Notes: generated by a model from the sequence alone, not told the origin. DNA of 64,000 bases from Rhizobium sp. WYJ-E13 (GCF_018987265.1 NZ_CP076853.1:3599501-3663500), one strand, 5' to 3'; positions 26,241-36,416 are shown, numbered from the stretch's first letter. Made by a program: numbers and translations.

Positions 26241-26495
26241 ATGAAAAGAGTCCTCGTATTCGCATTGATCGGCCTTTCGATCGCAAGCTGTACACCCACA
26301 CAGCAAGGCGCCGGCATCGGCGCAGCGTCGGGTGCCGTTATCGGCGGCGTGGTCACCGGCGACGTGCGCGGCGCGGCAGTCGGCGCAGCGATTGGCGGCG
26401 TTTCGGGCGCGTTGATCGGCAGGGTCGCAGAGCAACCTGGCCAATGCTATTATCGGGACCGGTATGGTCGCCGCTACATTGATGATTGCCGCTGA
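26241..26495 (+). CDS. Glycine-zipper lipoprotein
   Basis: This is an 84-aa lipoprotein. The signal ends in SIASC, so Cys17 is the probable lipid attachment site. The middle is a glycine-zipper segment with regularly spaced Gly (GAGIGAASGAVIGGVVTG, then AAVGAAIGGVSGALIG), as in SlyB/OmpA-linker-type outer-membrane lipoproteins. The C terminus, CYYRDRYGRRYIDDCR, is basic and aromatic with two Cys. It is divergent from hemA and closed by a strong terminator. The likely role is envelope structural; the exact function is unknown. Confidence 0.82.
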   Translation: MKRVLVFALIGLSIASCTPTQQGAGIGAASGAVIGGVVTGDVRGAAVGAAIGGVSGALIGRVAEQPGQCYYRDRYGRRYIDDCR

Positions 26496-26522
26496 GATCT
26501 GCAATCAGAATGGGAAAAACGG

Positions 26523-26552
26523 AAATCCCGGACCCTCGTCCGGGATTTTTTT
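26523..26552 (+). terminator. Rho-independent terminator after the glycine-zipper lipoprotein
   Basis: A 10-bp stem (26523-26532 with 26539-26548) with a 6-base loop is followed by a run of seven T. It is 28 bases after the stop codon. Confidence 0.88.
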
Positions 26553-26668
26553 GTACTAAATTAGTGCGTCAGCAGTTTAAATTGGTACACGTGACGGGAT
26601 TTTGCCGCTAAGCTTATTGTCGGCTGGGCAACGCAGAGCTTCATTTTAATGTAACCCAAAAGCGGCGG

Positions 26669-28594
26669 ATGCGGATTAGAGGGACGGGCCTGAGAACTGG
26701 TATTGCGTATCGAGCAGGCGCCATTTTGGTGGTCGCAGCGGCGACTGCATTTTCACCCATCCTCGTGAGCAAAGCTTACGCATTCAAGCTTTTTGGCATC
26801 ACCATATTCGGCAAGGATGAGGATGAGAACCTGCAGGTGCCCGATCCCGTGCGCTATGACGTCGACCTCGAAGCCGGGGCAGCCGATAGCGACCTGAAGG
26901 AGTCGCTGGAGAACAGCTCTCGCCTTATCGGCGATAAGAATCGTCCGGTTTCAGGCGATCTGGGTGTCGTCGTGAAAGCCCGCGACGACCGCGACAGGCT
27001 GATCGCCACACTCTACGAAAAGGCGCGCTATGGTGGCGTGGTGACGATCACCATCGGCGGTCGCAACATTGACGACCTGCCGCCGAATCCGACCTTCGAC
27101 CGCTCCAAACCCGTCCCGGTCAAGGTGGACATCGCGCCCGGCCCTGTATTTACCGTGAATGAGGTTCAGTTCGGTGGCGATGCCGCGCACCGCAATCCCG
27201 CCGACTACGATCTCGCTCCGGGTGAGCAGGCAGGTTCGCTTGCGATCATCAAGGCCGGAGATACGATCGTCGACCAATTGAAGAGCGAGGGCAGACCCTT
27301 CGCCAAACTGACCGAGCGCCGCGTGGTCGCCGACCACAGCAACAATACCGTCGATATCGTTCTCGCTGCCGAAGGCGGCCCGGTTGCCCCGATCGGCGAT
27401 GTCGGCGTCACAGGCGAAAAGATGGTCAAGCCGGAATTCATCCAGCGTTATTCGCGCCTGCAGAAGGGCGAAGCCTATTCGCCGGAGGCGCTGAGGAAAG
27501 CAGGTGAACGCCTGCGCGCGCTTGGCGTCTTCTCAAGCGTCACGATCCACGGGGGCGACGCACTTGCTGCCGATGGTACTTTGCCCATGACGATCGAGGT
27601 TTCCGAAGGCAAGCGGCGTTACCTCGGCATTGGCGCGCAATATTCGACGATCGACGGTTTCGGCGTCAACGGCTACTGGGGTCATCGCAATCTGTTCGGC
27701 GGGGCCGAATCGCTGCGCATCGAAGGCGCCGTCTCACGCCTCGGCGAAGCATCCGACCTCGGCGATCTCGATTATTCCGCCGGTATCCTCTTCACGAAGC
27801 CGGGCTTCATCCATCCATCCGCTACGCTGAAGGCCGGCATCGTCGCCAAGACCGAAAATCCTGATGCTTATAATGCGAAGCTCATTACCGCCTCGCTTGG
27901 CCTCTCCTATGAATTGACGGATCAGGACACCATCTCCGCTGCCGGCGAGGTGAGCTTCGAGAATGATGACGACGCCTTCGGCAACAACAACTATCTGACC
28001 TTCACACTGCCGATCACCTACGACCGCGACGCCCGCGACGACAAATACAATCCGACGGCGGGCTACCACGCCACGCTGTCGGCAAAGCCGGGCTATGAGT
28101 TCATGAATGGCACGGTCTATTCGGCCTTCGAGGGCTCGATATCAGGCTATCTCGGCCTCGGCACCGAAGACGGCATCGTCCTTGCCGCCAAGCTCGCGGC
28201 CGGTACGCTGATCGGCGGCGACGGCGTTCAGGATATTCCCGCTACCCAGCGTTTCTTCGCCGGCGGCGGCGGTTCGGTGCGCGGCTACGGATACCAGGAA
28301 ATCTCACCCTATAACGAAAACGGCGATGAGACCGGCGGCCGCTCTTATGTGACCGCCTCCTTCGAGGCGCGCGTCAAGATCACCGATACGATCGGCATCG
28401 TACCCTTCATCGATGTCGGTACGGTTTCGGACAGCATCGCGCCCGATTTCTCCGATATCAGGGCCGGTGCGGGAGCCGGTATCCGTTATGCAACACCTTT
28501 CGGCCCTCTTCGGCTTGATTTCGCCGTACCTTTGAACAAGTACGACGGTGGGACGGATTATGGAATTTATGCCGGCATAGGCCAGTCGTTCTAA
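26669..28594 (+). CDS. tamA: TamA/BamA-family outer-membrane protein
   Basis: This is a 641-aa Omp85-family protein with a signal region (cleavage near AYAFK, residue about 38), POTRA domains over about residues 140-300 (VNEVQFGGDA, IGDVGVTGEKMVKPEFIQRY) and a C-terminal 16-strand barrel. The barrel contains FFAGGGGSVRGYGYQ, the conserved (V/I)RGY lid motif, and ends in the aromatic GIGQSF. With the next gene it forms the TamA-TamB translocation and assembly module of the cell envelope. It lacks the five-POTRA layout of BamA. The pairing with tamB strongly supports the name. A mosaic repeat separates the two genes. Confidence 0.9.
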   Translation: MRIRGTGLRTGIAYRAGAILVVAAATAFSPILVSKAYAFKLFGITIFGKDEDENLQVPDPVRYDVDLEAGAADSDLKESLENSSRLIGDKNRPVSGDLGVVVKARDDRDRLIATLYEKARYGGVVTITIGGRNIDDLPPNPTFDRSKPVPVKVDIAPGPVFTVNEVQFGGDAAHRNPADYDLAPGEQAGSLAIIKAGDTIVDQLKSEGRPFAKLTERRVVADHSNNTVDIVLAAEGGPVAPIGDVGVTGEKMVKPEFIQRYSRLQKGEAYSPEALRKAGERLRALGVFSSVTIHGGDALAADGTLPMTIEVSEGKRRYLGIGAQYSTIDGFGVNGYWGHRNLFGGAESLRIEGAVSRLGEASDLGDLDYSAGILFTKPGFIHPSATLKAGIVAKTENPDAYNAKLITASLGLSYELTDQDTISAAGEVSFENDDDAFGNNNYLTFTLPITYDRDARDDKYNPTAGYHATLSAKPGYEFMNGTVYSAFEGSISGYLGLGTEDGIVLAAKLAAGTLIGGDGVQDIPATQRFFAGGGGSVRGYGYQEISPYNENGDETGGRSYVTASFEARVKITDTIGIVPFIDVGTVSDSIAPDFSDIRAGAGAGIRYATPFGPLRLDFAVPLNKYDGGTDYGIYAGIGQSF

Positions 28595-28700
28595 AGCATG
28601 TCGCGCAAAAGTGTACAGCGGTTTTGCGACAACGACATGCGTAAAAATAAAGACCTAAAGCGCGGCAAGCGGATCTAAAAGATCGCGACGCGCTTTAGGC
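28595..28700. repeat. Mosaic palindromic intergenic element between tamA and tamB
   Basis: Two nested inverted repeats are present. GCATGTCG-CGCAAAA (28596-28610) pairs with TTTTGCG (28622-28628) and CGACATGC (28633-28640). CCTAAAGCGCG (28654-28664) pairs with CGCGCTTTAGG (28689-28699). It starts directly after the tamA stop codon. I recall closely similar sequences in many Rhizobium intergenic regions. In mRNA it could modulate the tamA:tamB ratio. Confidence 0.65.
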
Positions 28701-28728
28701 CATTCATTACAGGAAGGCCGATTTCACA

Positions 28729-31700
28729 GTGTTCCAACCTGTGAGCTGTCATGAAAACGGGATAGTGTCCGCGCTTATGAAAATGTTGGCGAAAATCATG
28801 AACTGGATGATACGGCTGCTTGGCTATGGCCTCGGTGCGGCGATCATCCTCGCGGTCATTGCGCTGGCGATCTTCGGCTTCACCTCCTTCGGCGCACGTA
28901 TCATCACCGAAAATGTCGCCGCCACGCTTTCCAATCGCGACATGACGATCACAGTGCGCGAACCGGAAGCGCTGCTGACCGGCGGCTTACGCGCAGCCGA
29001 GATTACCTTGTCTGACACACGCGGCACCTTCGCGGAAATTCGCGGCATTGCCATCGACTGGAACCCCCTGGCGCTGCTAACCGGCACCTTCCACGCCAAA
29101 CAGGTCTCGGTCGCCTCTATCGACATGCGCCGCCCGCCGGTGCGAACCCTGCCGTCCAAACCGGTGGCCCCGGGCGAAGAAACCAGCGGCGGTTTCCGCC
29201 TGCCGCTGAGGATCGATATCGAACATATCGCCTTGCCCAATATCTCTCTTGCCGCGCCGCTGACCGGCCGCGCCTTCTCGCTTGCCGCGACGGGCAACCT
29301 CCAGGCCGATGGCGATGGCGGCGAAGCGCTTGTTAACGTCAACCGCCATCAGGTTCCCGACGCAAAACTCTCCGCCGCCGTCGCCTTCACCCCGGCAAAC
29401 GGTCATCTGCGGCTGAACGCCCAGCTTGCCGAACCGCAGGGGGGCCTGCTCGCCGGTTTCCTCGGCCTGCCCGGCAGCCCGGCCGTCAATATCGCGCTGA
29501 ACGGCGAAGGGCCGATTTCCGATTGGAACGGCAAGCTGCAGGCTGCCCTCGATGGCCAGCAACGAGCTGCGCTGGAGGGCAAGCACGCGATCACCCCCGA
29601 CGGCTTGCATCATCTCGACCTCAAGGGCGGTGGCGATGTCAGCTCGCTGCTTCCCATGACATTCAGGCCGCTTTTTGCTGGCCAGACGAATATCGATGTC
29701 TCCGCTACCTTCGACAATCACGGCAAGATCGATATCCAGACCGGCAATCTCGCGACCGGCAGCGTCGTCATGGCCGCATCCGGCACGCTCGATCCCGCCG
29801 GCAACAATAGCCTGAACGCCAATGTCCTCGGCACCTCCGGTCCAGTCGATTTCCGCTGGCCGCTCGCCGATGGCGAAGCGCGTTTCATGATTTCAGGCCT
29901 CAATCTGGCGATGACCGGACAGGCCCAGGCGGTGCGCATCAACGCCAGCGGATCGCTGGATTCCGCCACGATGCCGCAGGCCGATATCGGCAACGTCAAA
30001 CTGACGGCCAAGAGCGATGCCTTCAATCTCGCCAATGGCGCCGGCGATATCCAGTTGCGCCTCGTTGCCGGAGACGCGACCTTCACCGAGCCCAATCTCA
30101 ACCGCGCGGTTCGAGGACCTGTCACGCTCGTCGCTCCGCTTCAGATTTCGCGTAACGGTATCGGTTTCAACGGCACGACCATCGAAAGCGCCAATATCGG
30201 CGCCGATCTCAACGGCTCCTATCGCCTGGCTGACAGCATGCTGACCGGCAATGCGAAATTTACCGTGCAGCCCGCCGCCCTGCCGCCGGCTGTAGCTGGA
30301 AAGTTCGATGCGCCGATCGATCTCGAAACCCAGATTGCCGGAACGATCCCGTCCAAGGTGACGCTTTCGAACATCGTTTTGAAATCGCCGTCCATCGAGG
30401 CGGCCGGCAATGTCGCGCTCGACGACGACATACTGACGGCCGATCTCACCGGCAAACTTCCCGATATCGGCAGGCTGCTGTCAGGCACGAGCGGCGGGGC
30501 CGATTACAGCATCAAGGCGAGTGGCACCCTTCCCGCTCTTGCTCTGACCGCAAACGTGAAAGCCGCCAGCCTGCAGATGGCCGATCGTACGCTCGGCGAT
30601 CTGAATATCGACCTGACCGGCACCGCCGATCCTGCCGCTCCACAGGGGAAGATTGCCGCCACCGGCACGATCGACGGGCAGCCGATCGGCATCAATGGCG
30701 ATGTCAGGTCCGAAAACGGAACGATCTCCATCCCCGCGCTGACGGCCGATGTTGGCGGCAATCGCCTGTCGGGCAAACTCACGCTTTCGCCAGGCATGAC
30801 GCCGGCGGGCGCACTGACATTCGACTTTCCGGATATCAGTCTGCTTGCCGCCCTCGGCGGCCAGAAGGCGGAAGGTGACCTCAAGGGGTCCATCGACATT
30901 ACCGGCGATGATGGCAAGATCGCACTCAAGGTCGCCGCCAATGGCAGCGGCATCCGCCGCAACACGCTGACGATCCTCAAGCCGACAGTGGATGTTACCG
31001 TCAGCGACCTCATGGCCTTTGCGGCTAATGGCACTGTGCGTGCAGACGAGTTCGGCTTCGGGACCAACAAACTCACCGGCATCGCCCTCGACTTCGCACA
31101 GGAGCAGACCCGCACAGATTTCAATCTGGACGCGGGCTACGACGGCAATCCGCTGCAGGCGGCCGGCAACGTGCAGTCGGCAGGCGGCATGATCGACCTC
31201 AGCCTCGATCGCTTCATTGCAAAGCCGCGCAACATCCCGGTCGAACTCGCCTCACCCGCAAAGGTCAACGTCACAAACGGTGTTGCCAGCCTGACCGGCC
31301 TGACCGTCAAGACCGGCAATGGCTCGGTCGCGGTCACGGGCTCGGCCGGCGAGACACTGAAGCTCGATGCCGTCATCACCGACTTGCCCGCAAGCCTCGC
31401 CAACAGCTTCGTCCCCAATCTTGCCGCCGACGGCACGATTTCCGGAACGGTCAATGTGACCGGGACGCCGGCCGCCCCCACCGTCAATTTCAAGCTTGAC
31501 TGGAAGAATGCGGCCACCAGCCATACAAAGGGCGCCAGCATCGCGCCTCTCGGCATCACGACGTCAGGCACCTTCGCCGACAAAAAGCTGAATTTCGATG
31601 GCGGCATCAGCGGCGCCGACGGCCTTTCCCTGAAGGCGGCGGGCGACGTCGGCCTCGCCGATCCGAACGGCCCGACACTCAATATCGACGCCGATATCGT

Positions 31701-34700
31701 CAGTCTGCCTGCAAAGATCGCCAATGGCTTCGTCCCCGATCTCGCCGCCGAAGGCACCGTTTCGGGAACGGTCAAGGCAACGGGTACGCCCGCGGCACCG
31801 GCTGCCGATTTCAAGCTGAACTGGAAAGGCGCCGCGACAAGCCAGACAAAGAACGCCGGACTTGGCGGCCTTTCGCTCAATGCATCCGGCCGGTTTGCGG
31901 ATAACAAGCTCGATTTCGATACCGCACTCGCCGGCAAGGGTGGGCTATCACTGAAAGCGCGCGGCAATGTCGCCGTTACCGGAAACACAATCGACAACGT
32001 CAAGATTGACGCCGAACTTGCGAATCTTCCCGCCAATATCGCCAATAGTTTCGTGAAAGATCTCGACGCCGGTGGGATCATCTCCGGCACTGCGTCGGCA
32101 TCCGGGACGCTGGCCGCACCGGCTGCGGATTTCAAACTCACCTGGCAGGACGCCGCGACGCGGCACACCAAAACCACCGGTCTGACCGGTTTGGACCTTG
32201 CGGCAACCGGGCATTTCGCCGACCAGAAACTCGATTTCGATGCCAACCTCAGCGGATCGAAAGCCCTGTCGCTAAAGGCGACAGGCAATGTCGAACTTGC
32301 GGGAACGACGGTTCGCAATCTCAAGGTCGATGCCGATCTTGCCAATCTTCCGGCCGGCCTTGCCAACGGTTTCGTTCCCGATCTCGGCGCTGAAGGCACG
32401 ATTTCCGGCAAGGCATCCGCCTCCGGCTCGCTGCCGGCGCCGGCTGTCACCTTCGATCTTGCCTGGGCGAATGCGGCGACGCGCCAAACAAAAAGCAACG
32501 GCCTTAGAGATCTGTCCGCCAGGGCCACCGGCAAATATGAAAACAACAGGGTCGATTTCGATGCCAATCTCGGTAGCGGTAATGGCGCACTTTTGAAGGC
32601 GACCGGTGGCGTCACGATCGACGGCGCTGCCATTCGCGATCTCGCCGTCAACGCTGATATTGCCGGCCTGCCCGCAAACCTCGCCAACGGCTTTGTGCCC
32701 GATCTCGGGGCCGAAGGCACGATCTCCGGTACCGCTGTCACCTCGGGCACGCCGACAGAACCGGTGGTCGATTTCAAGGTCGACTGGACGAATGCGGCAA
32801 CGCGCCACACCAAGACCGCTGGTCTTTCCGGTCTGGCGATTACCGCTTCGGGCAAATATGTCGGCAACCGCCTGGATTTCGACGCCAATCTGAATGGCAA
32901 AGGCGGCGTCTCACTGAAGGCCGCCGGCAATCTCGCCCTCGCCGGCACGACGATCCAAGCCATTGATGCGAAGGCCGATATCATCAATCTGCCGGCTGCC
33001 GTCGCCAATGGGTTCGTTCCGGATATTGGAGCCGGAGGCATCATTACTGCGACGGCCACGGCTTCCGGTTCGCTCGCCGCGCCATCGGCCGAGTTCAACA
33101 TCGACTGGAAAAACGCCGAAACGAAACAGACTAGGACCGCTGGTCTGTCTGGCCTGACGCTCGCCGCTTCCGGCAAGCTCAGCAAGAACCGGCTGGATTT
33201 CTACGCCAATCTCAATGGCAACGGCGGTGTTTCGCTGAAGGCCGTGGGCAATCTCGATATTTCAGGCATGACCATAAAGGGCGTCAACGCTAAGGCCGAT
33301 GTCACCAATCTGCCGGCTGCCGTCGCCAACGGGTTCGTTCCGAACCTTGGGGCCGAAGGCGCTATCACGGCGACAGCCACGGCCTCGGGATCGCTTCCCC
33401 TTCCCTCGGTCGATTTTAAGGTCGACTGGAAGAATGCCGAAACGAGCCAGACGAAGAGCGCAGGCCTTGCCCCGCTCACCCTCGGCGCAAGCGGCAAGCT
33501 TGCCGACAACAGGCTGACGGTCGACACCAGTCTTGCCGGCGACGGCGGATTATCGCTGAAAGGCGGCGGTACTCTCGCAATGACGGGCAACCACGCCATG
33601 TCGATGCGCTTCAACGGCAGCCTTCCCTTCGCAGTTCTCGGCGCACAACTCGCTCAGCAGGGTCTCGTCGCCGAAGGCGTCGCCAATGTGAATCTCGAGG
33701 TCGGCGGCACGACGGCGGCACCCGTCATCAACGGAACGGTCACGACGGATGGCGCAAAGCTGATCGACGTGCGCCGCAACCTCGCGCTCGAAGGCCTTGG
33801 CGCGACCATTACCTTCAACGGCCAGCAGGCCTTCATTTCTCGGCTGAACGGCAGGCTTGCAAGCGGCGGCTCGATCTCGGCGAGCGGCTCGGTCGGCATC
33901 AGCGGCAGTTTCCCCGCCGATCTTGCCATCCGCCTGGACCGCGCGGTCTATGTCGACGGCACGCTGGTTGTCGCAACGGTCGACGGTACGCTTGGCCTGA
34001 GGGGACCGCTGCTTTCCAATCCTACGCTTGATGGCAAGCTTCACATCGACAAGGCTTCGATCACCGTGCCCGAGAGGCTGCCGACATCGCTGCGTGAAAT
34101 CGATATCCGCCATATCCACGCGCCCCCCGCCGTGCTTGCCCAACTCAGAGACAATGCTCAGCAGCAGCCGCGGGAAAAATCTTCGACCATTATGCTCGAT
34201 ATCCAGCTCGATGCGCCCTCGCAGATCTTCGTGCGCGGCCGCGGCATCGATGCAGAGGTCGGCGGCAACATTACGATCCGCGGCTCGGCTGCGGCGCCTG
34301 AAGTTGTCGGCGCCTTCACCATGCGCCGCGGCCGTCTGACGATCCTCAACCGCCGCCTCGATTTCTCCGATCGCAGCCGTATCACCTTTGCCGGTGACCT
34401 GACACCTGCCCTCGACATGGAGGCCGCCTCGACCTCGGGCTCCACGACGCTCACGGTGGATGTCGCGGGGCTTGCGACCGATCCGGCTATTACCTTCTCC
34501 TCCTCGCCTGCGCTGCCGCAGGACGAGGTGCTCGCCCAGTTGATCTTCGGGCAGTCCATGTCCCGACTGTCGCCGGTGCAGATCGCCCAGCTAGCCGATG
34601 CCGTCAGCCAGCTCGCCGGCAATCGCTCCACTTCACTCTTTGAAGGGCTACGCAACCAGCTTGGTGTCGATGACCTTGACATCAGTACCGACGAGAAGGG

Positions 34701-34884
34701 CAGGACCAGCGTCAGCGTCGGCCGTTACCTCAACGAACGCACCTATTTCGAGCTGCAGCAGGGCGGAGAGGCCGGCGCCAAGGCAATCATCAATCTTGAT
34801 GTCGGCCGCGGCGTGAAACTGCGCGGCGCCGCCGGTGGTAATGGCGCGGGTGAAGCCGGCATCGTCTACGAGCGTGAATATTGA
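28729..34884 (+). CDS. tamB: TamB translocation and assembly module protein, repeat-expanded
   Basis: This is a 2051-aa protein of the TamB (DUF490/AsmA-like) family. An N-terminal membrane helix (about residues 30-55) anchors it in the inner membrane. A long periplasmic beta-helix follows, and a conserved C-terminal TamB domain (about residues 1640-2051) ends in GEAGIVYEREY. Together with TamA it bridges the periplasm for outer-membrane protein and lipid transport. Residues about 885-1633 hold seven tandem 107-aa units. The GTG start at 28729 has an AGGAAGG site upstream; an ATG at 28777 is an alternative. E. coli TamB is about 1260 aa, so this is much longer. Confidence 0.93.
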   Translation: MFQPVSCHENGIVSALMKMLAKIMNWMIRLLGYGLGAAIILAVIALAIFGFTSFGARIITENVAATLSNRDMTITVREPEALLTGGLRAAEITLSDTRGTFAEIRGIAIDWNPLALLTGTFHAKQVSVASIDMRRPPVRTLPSKPVAPGEETSGGFRLPLRIDIEHIALPNISLAAPLTGRAFSLAATGNLQADGDGGEALVNVNRHQVPDAKLSAAVAFTPANGHLRLNAQLAEPQGGLLAGFLGLPGSPAVNIALNGEGPISDWNGKLQAALDGQQRAALEGKHAITPDGLHHLDLKGGGDVSSLLPMTFRPLFAGQTNIDVSATFDNHGKIDIQTGNLATGSVVMAASGTLDPAGNNSLNANVLGTSGPVDFRWPLADGEARFMISGLNLAMTGQAQAVRINASGSLDSATMPQADIGNVKLTAKSDAFNLANGAGDIQLRLVAGDATFTEPNLNRAVRGPVTLVAPLQISRNGIGFNGTTIESANIGADLNGSYRLADSMLTGNAKFTVQPAALPPAVAGKFDAPIDLETQIAGTIPSKVTLSNIVLKSPSIEAAGNVALDDDILTADLTGKLPDIGRLLSGTSGGADYSIKASGTLPALALTANVKAASLQMADRTLGDLNIDLTGTADPAAPQGKIAATGTIDGQPIGINGDVRSENGTISIPALTADVGGNRLSGKLTLSPGMTPAGALTFDFPDISLLAALGGQKAEGDLKGSIDITGDDGKIALKVAANGSGIRRNTLTILKPTVDVTVSDLMAFAANGTVRADEFGFGTNKLTGIALDFAQEQTRTDFNLDAGYDGNPLQAAGNVQSAGGMIDLSLDRFIAKPRNIPVELASPAKVNVTNGVASLTGLTVKTGNGSVAVTGSAGETLKLDAVITDLPASLANSFVPNLAADGTISGTVNVTGTPAAPTVNFKLDWKNAATSHTKGASIAPLGITTSGTFADKKLNFDGGISGADGLSLKAAGDVGLADPNGPTLNIDADIVSLPAKIANGFVPDLAAEGTVSGTVKATGTPAAPAADFKLNWKGAATSQTKNAGLGGLSLNASGRFADNKLDFDTALAGKGGLSLKARGNVAVTGNTIDNVKIDAELANLPANIANSFVKDLDAGGIISGTASASGTLAAPAADFKLTWQDAATRHTKTTGLTGLDLAATGHFADQKLDFDANLSGSKALSLKATGNVELAGTTVRNLKVDADLANLPAGLANGFVPDLGAEGTISGKASASGSLPAPAVTFDLAWANAATRQTKSNGLRDLSARATGKYENNRVDFDANLGSGNGALLKATGGVTIDGAAIRDLAVNADIAGLPANLANGFVPDLGAEGTISGTAVTSGTPTEPVVDFKVDWTNAATRHTKTAGLSGLAITASGKYVGNRLDFDANLNGKGGVSLKAAGNLALAGTTIQAIDAKADIINLPAAVANGFVPDIGAGGIITATATASGSLAAPSAEFNIDWKNAETKQTRTAGLSGLTLAASGKLSKNRLDFYANLNGNGGVSLKAVGNLDISGMTIKGVNAKADVTNLPAAVANGFVPNLGAEGAITATATASGSLPLPSVDFKVDWKNAETSQTKSAGLAPLTLGASGKLADNRLTVDTSLAGDGGLSLKGGGTLAMTGNHAMSMRFNGSLPFAVLGAQLAQQGLVAEGVANVNLEVGGTTAAPVINGTVTTDGAKLIDVRRNLALEGLGATITFNGQQAFISRLNGRLASGGSISASGSVGISGSFPADLAIRLDRAVYVDGTLVVATVDGTLGLRGPLLSNPTLDGKLHIDKASITVPERLPTSLREIDIRHIHAPPAVLAQLRDNAQQQPREKSSTIMLDIQLDAPSQIFVRGRGIDAEVGGNITIRGSAAAPEVVGAFTMRRGRLTILNRRLDFSDRSRITFAGDLTPALDMEAASTSGSTTLTVDVAGLATDPAITFSSSPALPQDEVLAQLIFGQSMSRLSPVQIAQLADAVSQLAGNRSTSLFEGLRNQLGVDDLDISTDEKGRTSVSVGRYLNERTYFELQQGGEAGAKAIINLDVGRGVKLRGAAGGNGAGEAGIVYEREY
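31381..33627 (+). repeat. Seven tandem 321-bp repeats inside tamB
   Basis: A motif encoding LPAxxANxFVxDL-like residues recurs at 31381, 31702, 32023, 32344, 32665, 32986 and 33307, each exactly 321 bases (107 codons) apart. Each unit continues with (A/S)GTxxAPxxxFKxxW, then ATxxTKxxGLxxL, then a DFDAxLxGxGGLSLKAxG-type segment. Units are diverged in sequence but show no length change. The next register (33628) is shifted by 9 bases and degenerates into the C-terminal domain. Confidence 0.9.
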
Positions 34885-34907
34885 GGGCTTGGAAGATTGC
34901 GGGCGGC

Positions 34908-35336
34908 CTAGAAGCTCGCCTTGCTGGTCTTCAATAGAATATTGGTTTCGGTCGTGTTGATGCCGTCGAACAGGCGTATCCTGCGTAGTGTTTCATCGAA
35001 GGAGACGAGATCGCGGTCCTCGAGCTCAGCGACGAAATCCCATTTGCCGTTAGTGCTGTGAAGCGCGCGCACTTGCGGCAGACCGCGGAGCTGAGTGGCG
35101 ACCTTATCGGCAAGCTTGCCATGGACTTCGATCATGACGATCGCCCGAACACCGGCGGACCGCGTCTCGTGACCAGTGCGGATGGTGAAGCCGGCAATGG
35201 TACCGTTTTCGACCATCCGGTCGATCCGCGAGGCAACCGTCGCCCGTGATGCGCCTGTCATCGCCGCAAGCGAGGAGACGGAGATTCGCGCATTGTGCCG
35301 AAGTGCGCTCAAAAGCTCGTTGTCGAGATCGTCCAT
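34908..35336 (-). CDS. Lrp/AsnC-family transcriptional regulator
   Basis: This is a 142-aa regulator. The N-terminal helix-turn-helix (residues about 3-50; ISVSSLAAMTGASRATVASRIDRM) is followed by a RAM/AsnC ligand-binding domain (AIVMIEVHGKLADKVATQLRG, DFVAELEDRDLVSFDETLRRI). It is divergently placed against the arginase-ornithine aminotransferase genes with a 131-base gap, the usual arrangement for ArgR/PutR-like Lrp activators of arginine catabolism. Arginine or ornithine as the effector is therefore an inference from position. Confidence 0.88.
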   Translation of the reverse strand: MDDLDNELLSALRHNARISVSSLAAMTGASRATVASRIDRMVENGTIAGFTIRTGHETRSAGVRAIVMIEVHGKLADKVATQLRGLPQVRALHSTNGKWDFVAELEDRDLVSFDETLRRIRLFDGINTTETNILLKTSKASF

Positions 35337-35467
35337 GGTTTCATTTTGTCAAATTAGCCTTACCAATCTGCGCAATCATAATCCATTTCTGACACTTTTC
35401 TATCTATTTGCTGTCGCCGCTTTATCCCACTATCGGTCGAAACAGGCCTCACAACGGAGCCCTAGGA

Positions 35468-36403
35468 ATGGAAGCACAATCACGATCTGTCACCCTCATC
35501 GGCGTTCCGCTTGAGGAAGGTTCCGGCCGCAGGGGCGCGGGCATGGGACCGACAGCATTGCGCATTGCGGGCGTCGACAAGGCGCTGATCGATCTTGGAC
35601 ATGACGTCGTTGACGTGGGCGACCTCAATGTCGTACCGGCAAGGGATCTTCCCAATCATGCTAAGGCGCACAATCTTCGCACTGTCGGTGCCTATACCCG
35701 CGCGCTTGAGGCGGCGACTTACGATGCCGCCAAGTCCGGCCGCTTCCCGCTGATCCTCGGCGGCGACCACAGCCTGTCCATGGGCAGCGTTTCCGGGATG
35801 GCACGATATGCCGCCGAAAAAGGCCGTCCGCTCTTCGTTCTCTGGCTCGATGCCCATTCGGACTTCAATTCACCTGAGACCTCGCCATCGGGCAATATTC
35901 ACGGCATGCCAGTCGCCTTCTTCTGTGGTCTGGCGGAATTTGCCGAAATCCTGCCCAAGGATCGTCCGTTCGTCGATCCGAAGAAAGTCTTCCAGGTCGG
36001 CATTCGCTCAGTCGATGCCGCGGAACGCCAGGAAATTCGCAAGCACGGCGTCAATGTCTTCGACATGCGCTCACTCGATGAACAAGGCGTGGCCGTGATC
36101 CTCCGCCAGATCCTGGAAACGATCGAGAAGGCGAACGGCCTGCTGCATGTCAGCTTTGATGTCGATTTCCTCGATCCCGATTTTGCGCCCGGCGTCGGCA
36201 CCACCGTTCCCGGCGGCGCCACGTTCCGCGAGGCACATCTCATCATGGAGATGCTGTCCGACAGCGGCCTTGTCTCCTCGCTCGATCTCGTCGAGCTCAA
36301 CCCTTTCCTTGATGACCGCGGCAAGAGCGCCCGCATCATGGTGGAGATGACGGCAAGCCTGTTCGGCCGCCGCATCTTCGATCGTCCCACACGCGCCGCA
36401 TAA
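35468..36403 (+). CDS. rocF: Arginase
   Basis: This is a 311-aa ureohydrolase that converts arginine to ornithine and urea using a two-manganese centre. The metal ligands are in [18 protein letters not shown] (DAHxD) and [14 protein letters not shown] (DxDxxDP). The substrate loop [10 protein letters not shown] and GVGTTVPGG are also standard for arginase. The ATG at 35468 has a CTAGGA ribosome site; the in-frame codon at 35408 is upstream of it and unsupported. It is followed 13 bases later by ornithine aminotransferase, making a two-step arginine degradation operon, divergent from an Lrp regulator. Confidence 0.95.
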   Translation: MEAQSRSVTLIGVPLEEGSGRRGAGMGPTALRIAGVDKALIDLGHDVVDVGDLNVVPARDLPNHAKAHNLRTVGAYTRALEAATYDAAKSGRFPLILGGDHSLSMGSVSGMARYAAEKGRPLFVLWLDAHSDFNSPETSPSGNIHGMPVAFFCGLAEFAEILPKDRPFVDPKKVFQVGIRSVDAAERQEIRKHGVNVFDMRSLDEQGVAVILRQILETIEKANGLLHVSFDVDFLDPDFAPGVGTTVPGGATFREAHLIMEMLSDSGLVSSLDLVELNPFLDDRGKSARIMVEMTASLFGRRIFDRPTRAA

Positions 36404-36416
36404 GGGAGCACCGGCC

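Noticed and set aside
31137..33185. Minus-strand 682-codon frame within tamB
   Set aside because: It arises from the tamB repeat block read in reverse; the lack of stops follows from the repeated composition. It has no recognisable domain.
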